Below, one piece after another: positions 12,226 through 12,932 of a stretch of 12,932 bases of DNA; positions within the stretch are counted from its first letter, which is position 1, and each line of letters begins with the position of its first letter. Location of the stretch: positions 1 to 12,932 of the forward strand of contig JBFRWB010000132.1 in assembly GCA_051439375.1 (NCBI GenBank), in the 5' to 3' direction. Made by a program: the position numbers and the translations under genes. This DNA comes from JBGTGT01 sp051439375 (GTDB taxonomy: Bacteria > Cyanobacteriota > Cyanobacteriia > Cyanobacteriales > Microcystaceae). A model generated the notes under the pieces. The model did not search any database and was not told where the DNA came from. It saw only the letters and a program-made list of their open reading frames with translations.

Positions 12226-12932
12226 ATGTTATCAAATCAAGAAATAAAAATTCAAGATATAGACCATTTAGGGATAGTAGCCGGACTCATAGATGAAATA
12301 AAAATCGTTAAAATAATTAACGAAAAATTAGGAGTAGATAGTCGAGAAGAAGTGACAAGTGGACAAGTAGTGAAAGCCTTAATTCTCAATGCTTTAGGAA
12401 TGGTATCACGACCCTTATATTTGTTTCCTCAATTTTTTGAAGATAAAGCCGTAGAAAAACTAAGAGGAGAAGGAGTAAAAAGTGAATATTTGAATGATGA
12501 TAAACTAGGAAGAGTATTAGATAAAATTCATGAATTAGGACTAACTCAGTTGTTTGTAGAAAAAGTTTTAGTGGTGATAAAAACGTTTAAAATAGACATA
12601 AAATATGGACATTTAGATTCCACGTCATTTCACTGGCATGGAGAATATGAGGAAGGAGAAACCCCAGAAGAAGATGAACCAATAATTAAAGAAAGACCCA
12701 TTTTAATAAAAAGAGGATATTCAAGGGAGCATCGACCCGATTTAAAACAATGTGTCTTAGACTTAATAGTAAATAATCAAGAGGGAATTCCTCTATTTAT
12801 GAGAACAGGAGATGGAAATGAATCGGATAAAGCCGTATTTGCAAAAATCTTAGTAGAATTTAAAAAGCAAACAGAATGGGAGAGTATATGGATAGGAGAT
12901 AGTGCCTTATATAGTCAAGAGAATTTACAACT
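12226..12932 (+). CDS. IS1634-type DDE transposase, 3' end outside the window
   Basis: The frame opens at ATG 12226 and is uninterrupted for 235 codons to the window edge. The N-terminal part (IQDIDHLGIVAGLIDEIKIV, then GQVVKALILNALGMVSRPLY) is the DUF4277 domain found at the front of IS1634-like transposases of the IS4 superfamily. The DDE catalytic residues seen so far are Asp131 in GHLDSTSFHWHG and Asp225 in WIGDSALYS; the Glu would lie beyond the edge. The upstream 12129-12225 is AT-rich and should hold the left end of the element, but I could not identify the inverted repeat because its partner is outside. No disabling mutation is seen in the visible part. The element inserted just downstream of the GTPase gene. 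Confidence 0.85.
   Translation, partial: MLSNQEIKIQDIDHLGIVAGLIDEIKIVKIINEKLGVDSREEVTSGQVVKALILNALGMVSRPLYLFPQFFEDKAVEKLRGEGVKSEYLNDDKLGRVLDKIHELGLTQLFVEKVLVVIKTFKIDIKYGHLDSTSFHWHGEYEEGETPEEDEPIIKERPILIKRGYSREHRPDLKQCVLDLIVNNQEGIPLFMRTGDGNESDKAVFAKILVEFKKQTEWESIWIGDSALYSQENLQ

Overview
The window looks like an accessory-rich stretch of a unicellular cyanobacterial chromosome, of the Crocosphaera / Cyanothece / Gloeothece / Microcystis kind. The evidence is an AT-rich composition, four HIP1 octamers (GCGATCGC), a TTAGGTG-type heptamer repeat, and several typically cyanobacterial families: a PatG-type domain protein, Uma2 (DUF820), a DUF4351 Rpn-like nuclease and a pentapeptide-repeat protein. 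The genus is an inference.

Layout. (1) 1-1780: a protein with the C-terminal domain of PatA/PatG-type cyanobactin maturation proteases, which may continue left of the window, then a Uma2 nuclease-fold gene. (2) 1780-2120: no convincing gene; a GC-rich palindrome leads into eight 21-bp tandem repeats. (3) 2146-2826: a VapBC-like pair whose PIN toxin is broken by a one-base frameshift. (4) 2868-4136: a Y1 (HUH, IS200/IS605-like) transposase on the minus strand. On each side it has two copies of a ~140-bp repeat that could fold into an outer stem with four hairpins. A fifth, truncated copy lies at about 4982-5084. (5) 4131-4914: a TacAT-like DUF1778/GNAT toxin-antitoxin pair on the minus strand; the toxin's stop codon lies in the edge of a repeat. 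(6) 5096-6368: a dispersed repeat and a probable decayed minus-strand gene, then an Rpn/DUF4351 nuclease-like gene. (7) 6437-12056: five plus-strand genes with a more stable look: pentapeptide-repeat protein, aspartoacylase-family enzyme, B12-binding-type radical SAM protein and a membrane-anchored GTPase, the last two probably co-transcribed. (8) 12226 to the right edge: the 5' part of an IS1634-type DDE transposase.

The left and middle parts look like a landing zone for selfish elements: toxin-antitoxin pairs, nuclease-fold proteins, a single-strand transposase and its likely substrate repeats. The right part looks like ordinary chromosome into which an insertion sequence has arrived. The most interesting structure is the cloverleaf-like repeat family around the Y1 transposase. 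It resembles the REP/RAYT arrangement of other bacteria, with one stem showing compensatory change between copies.
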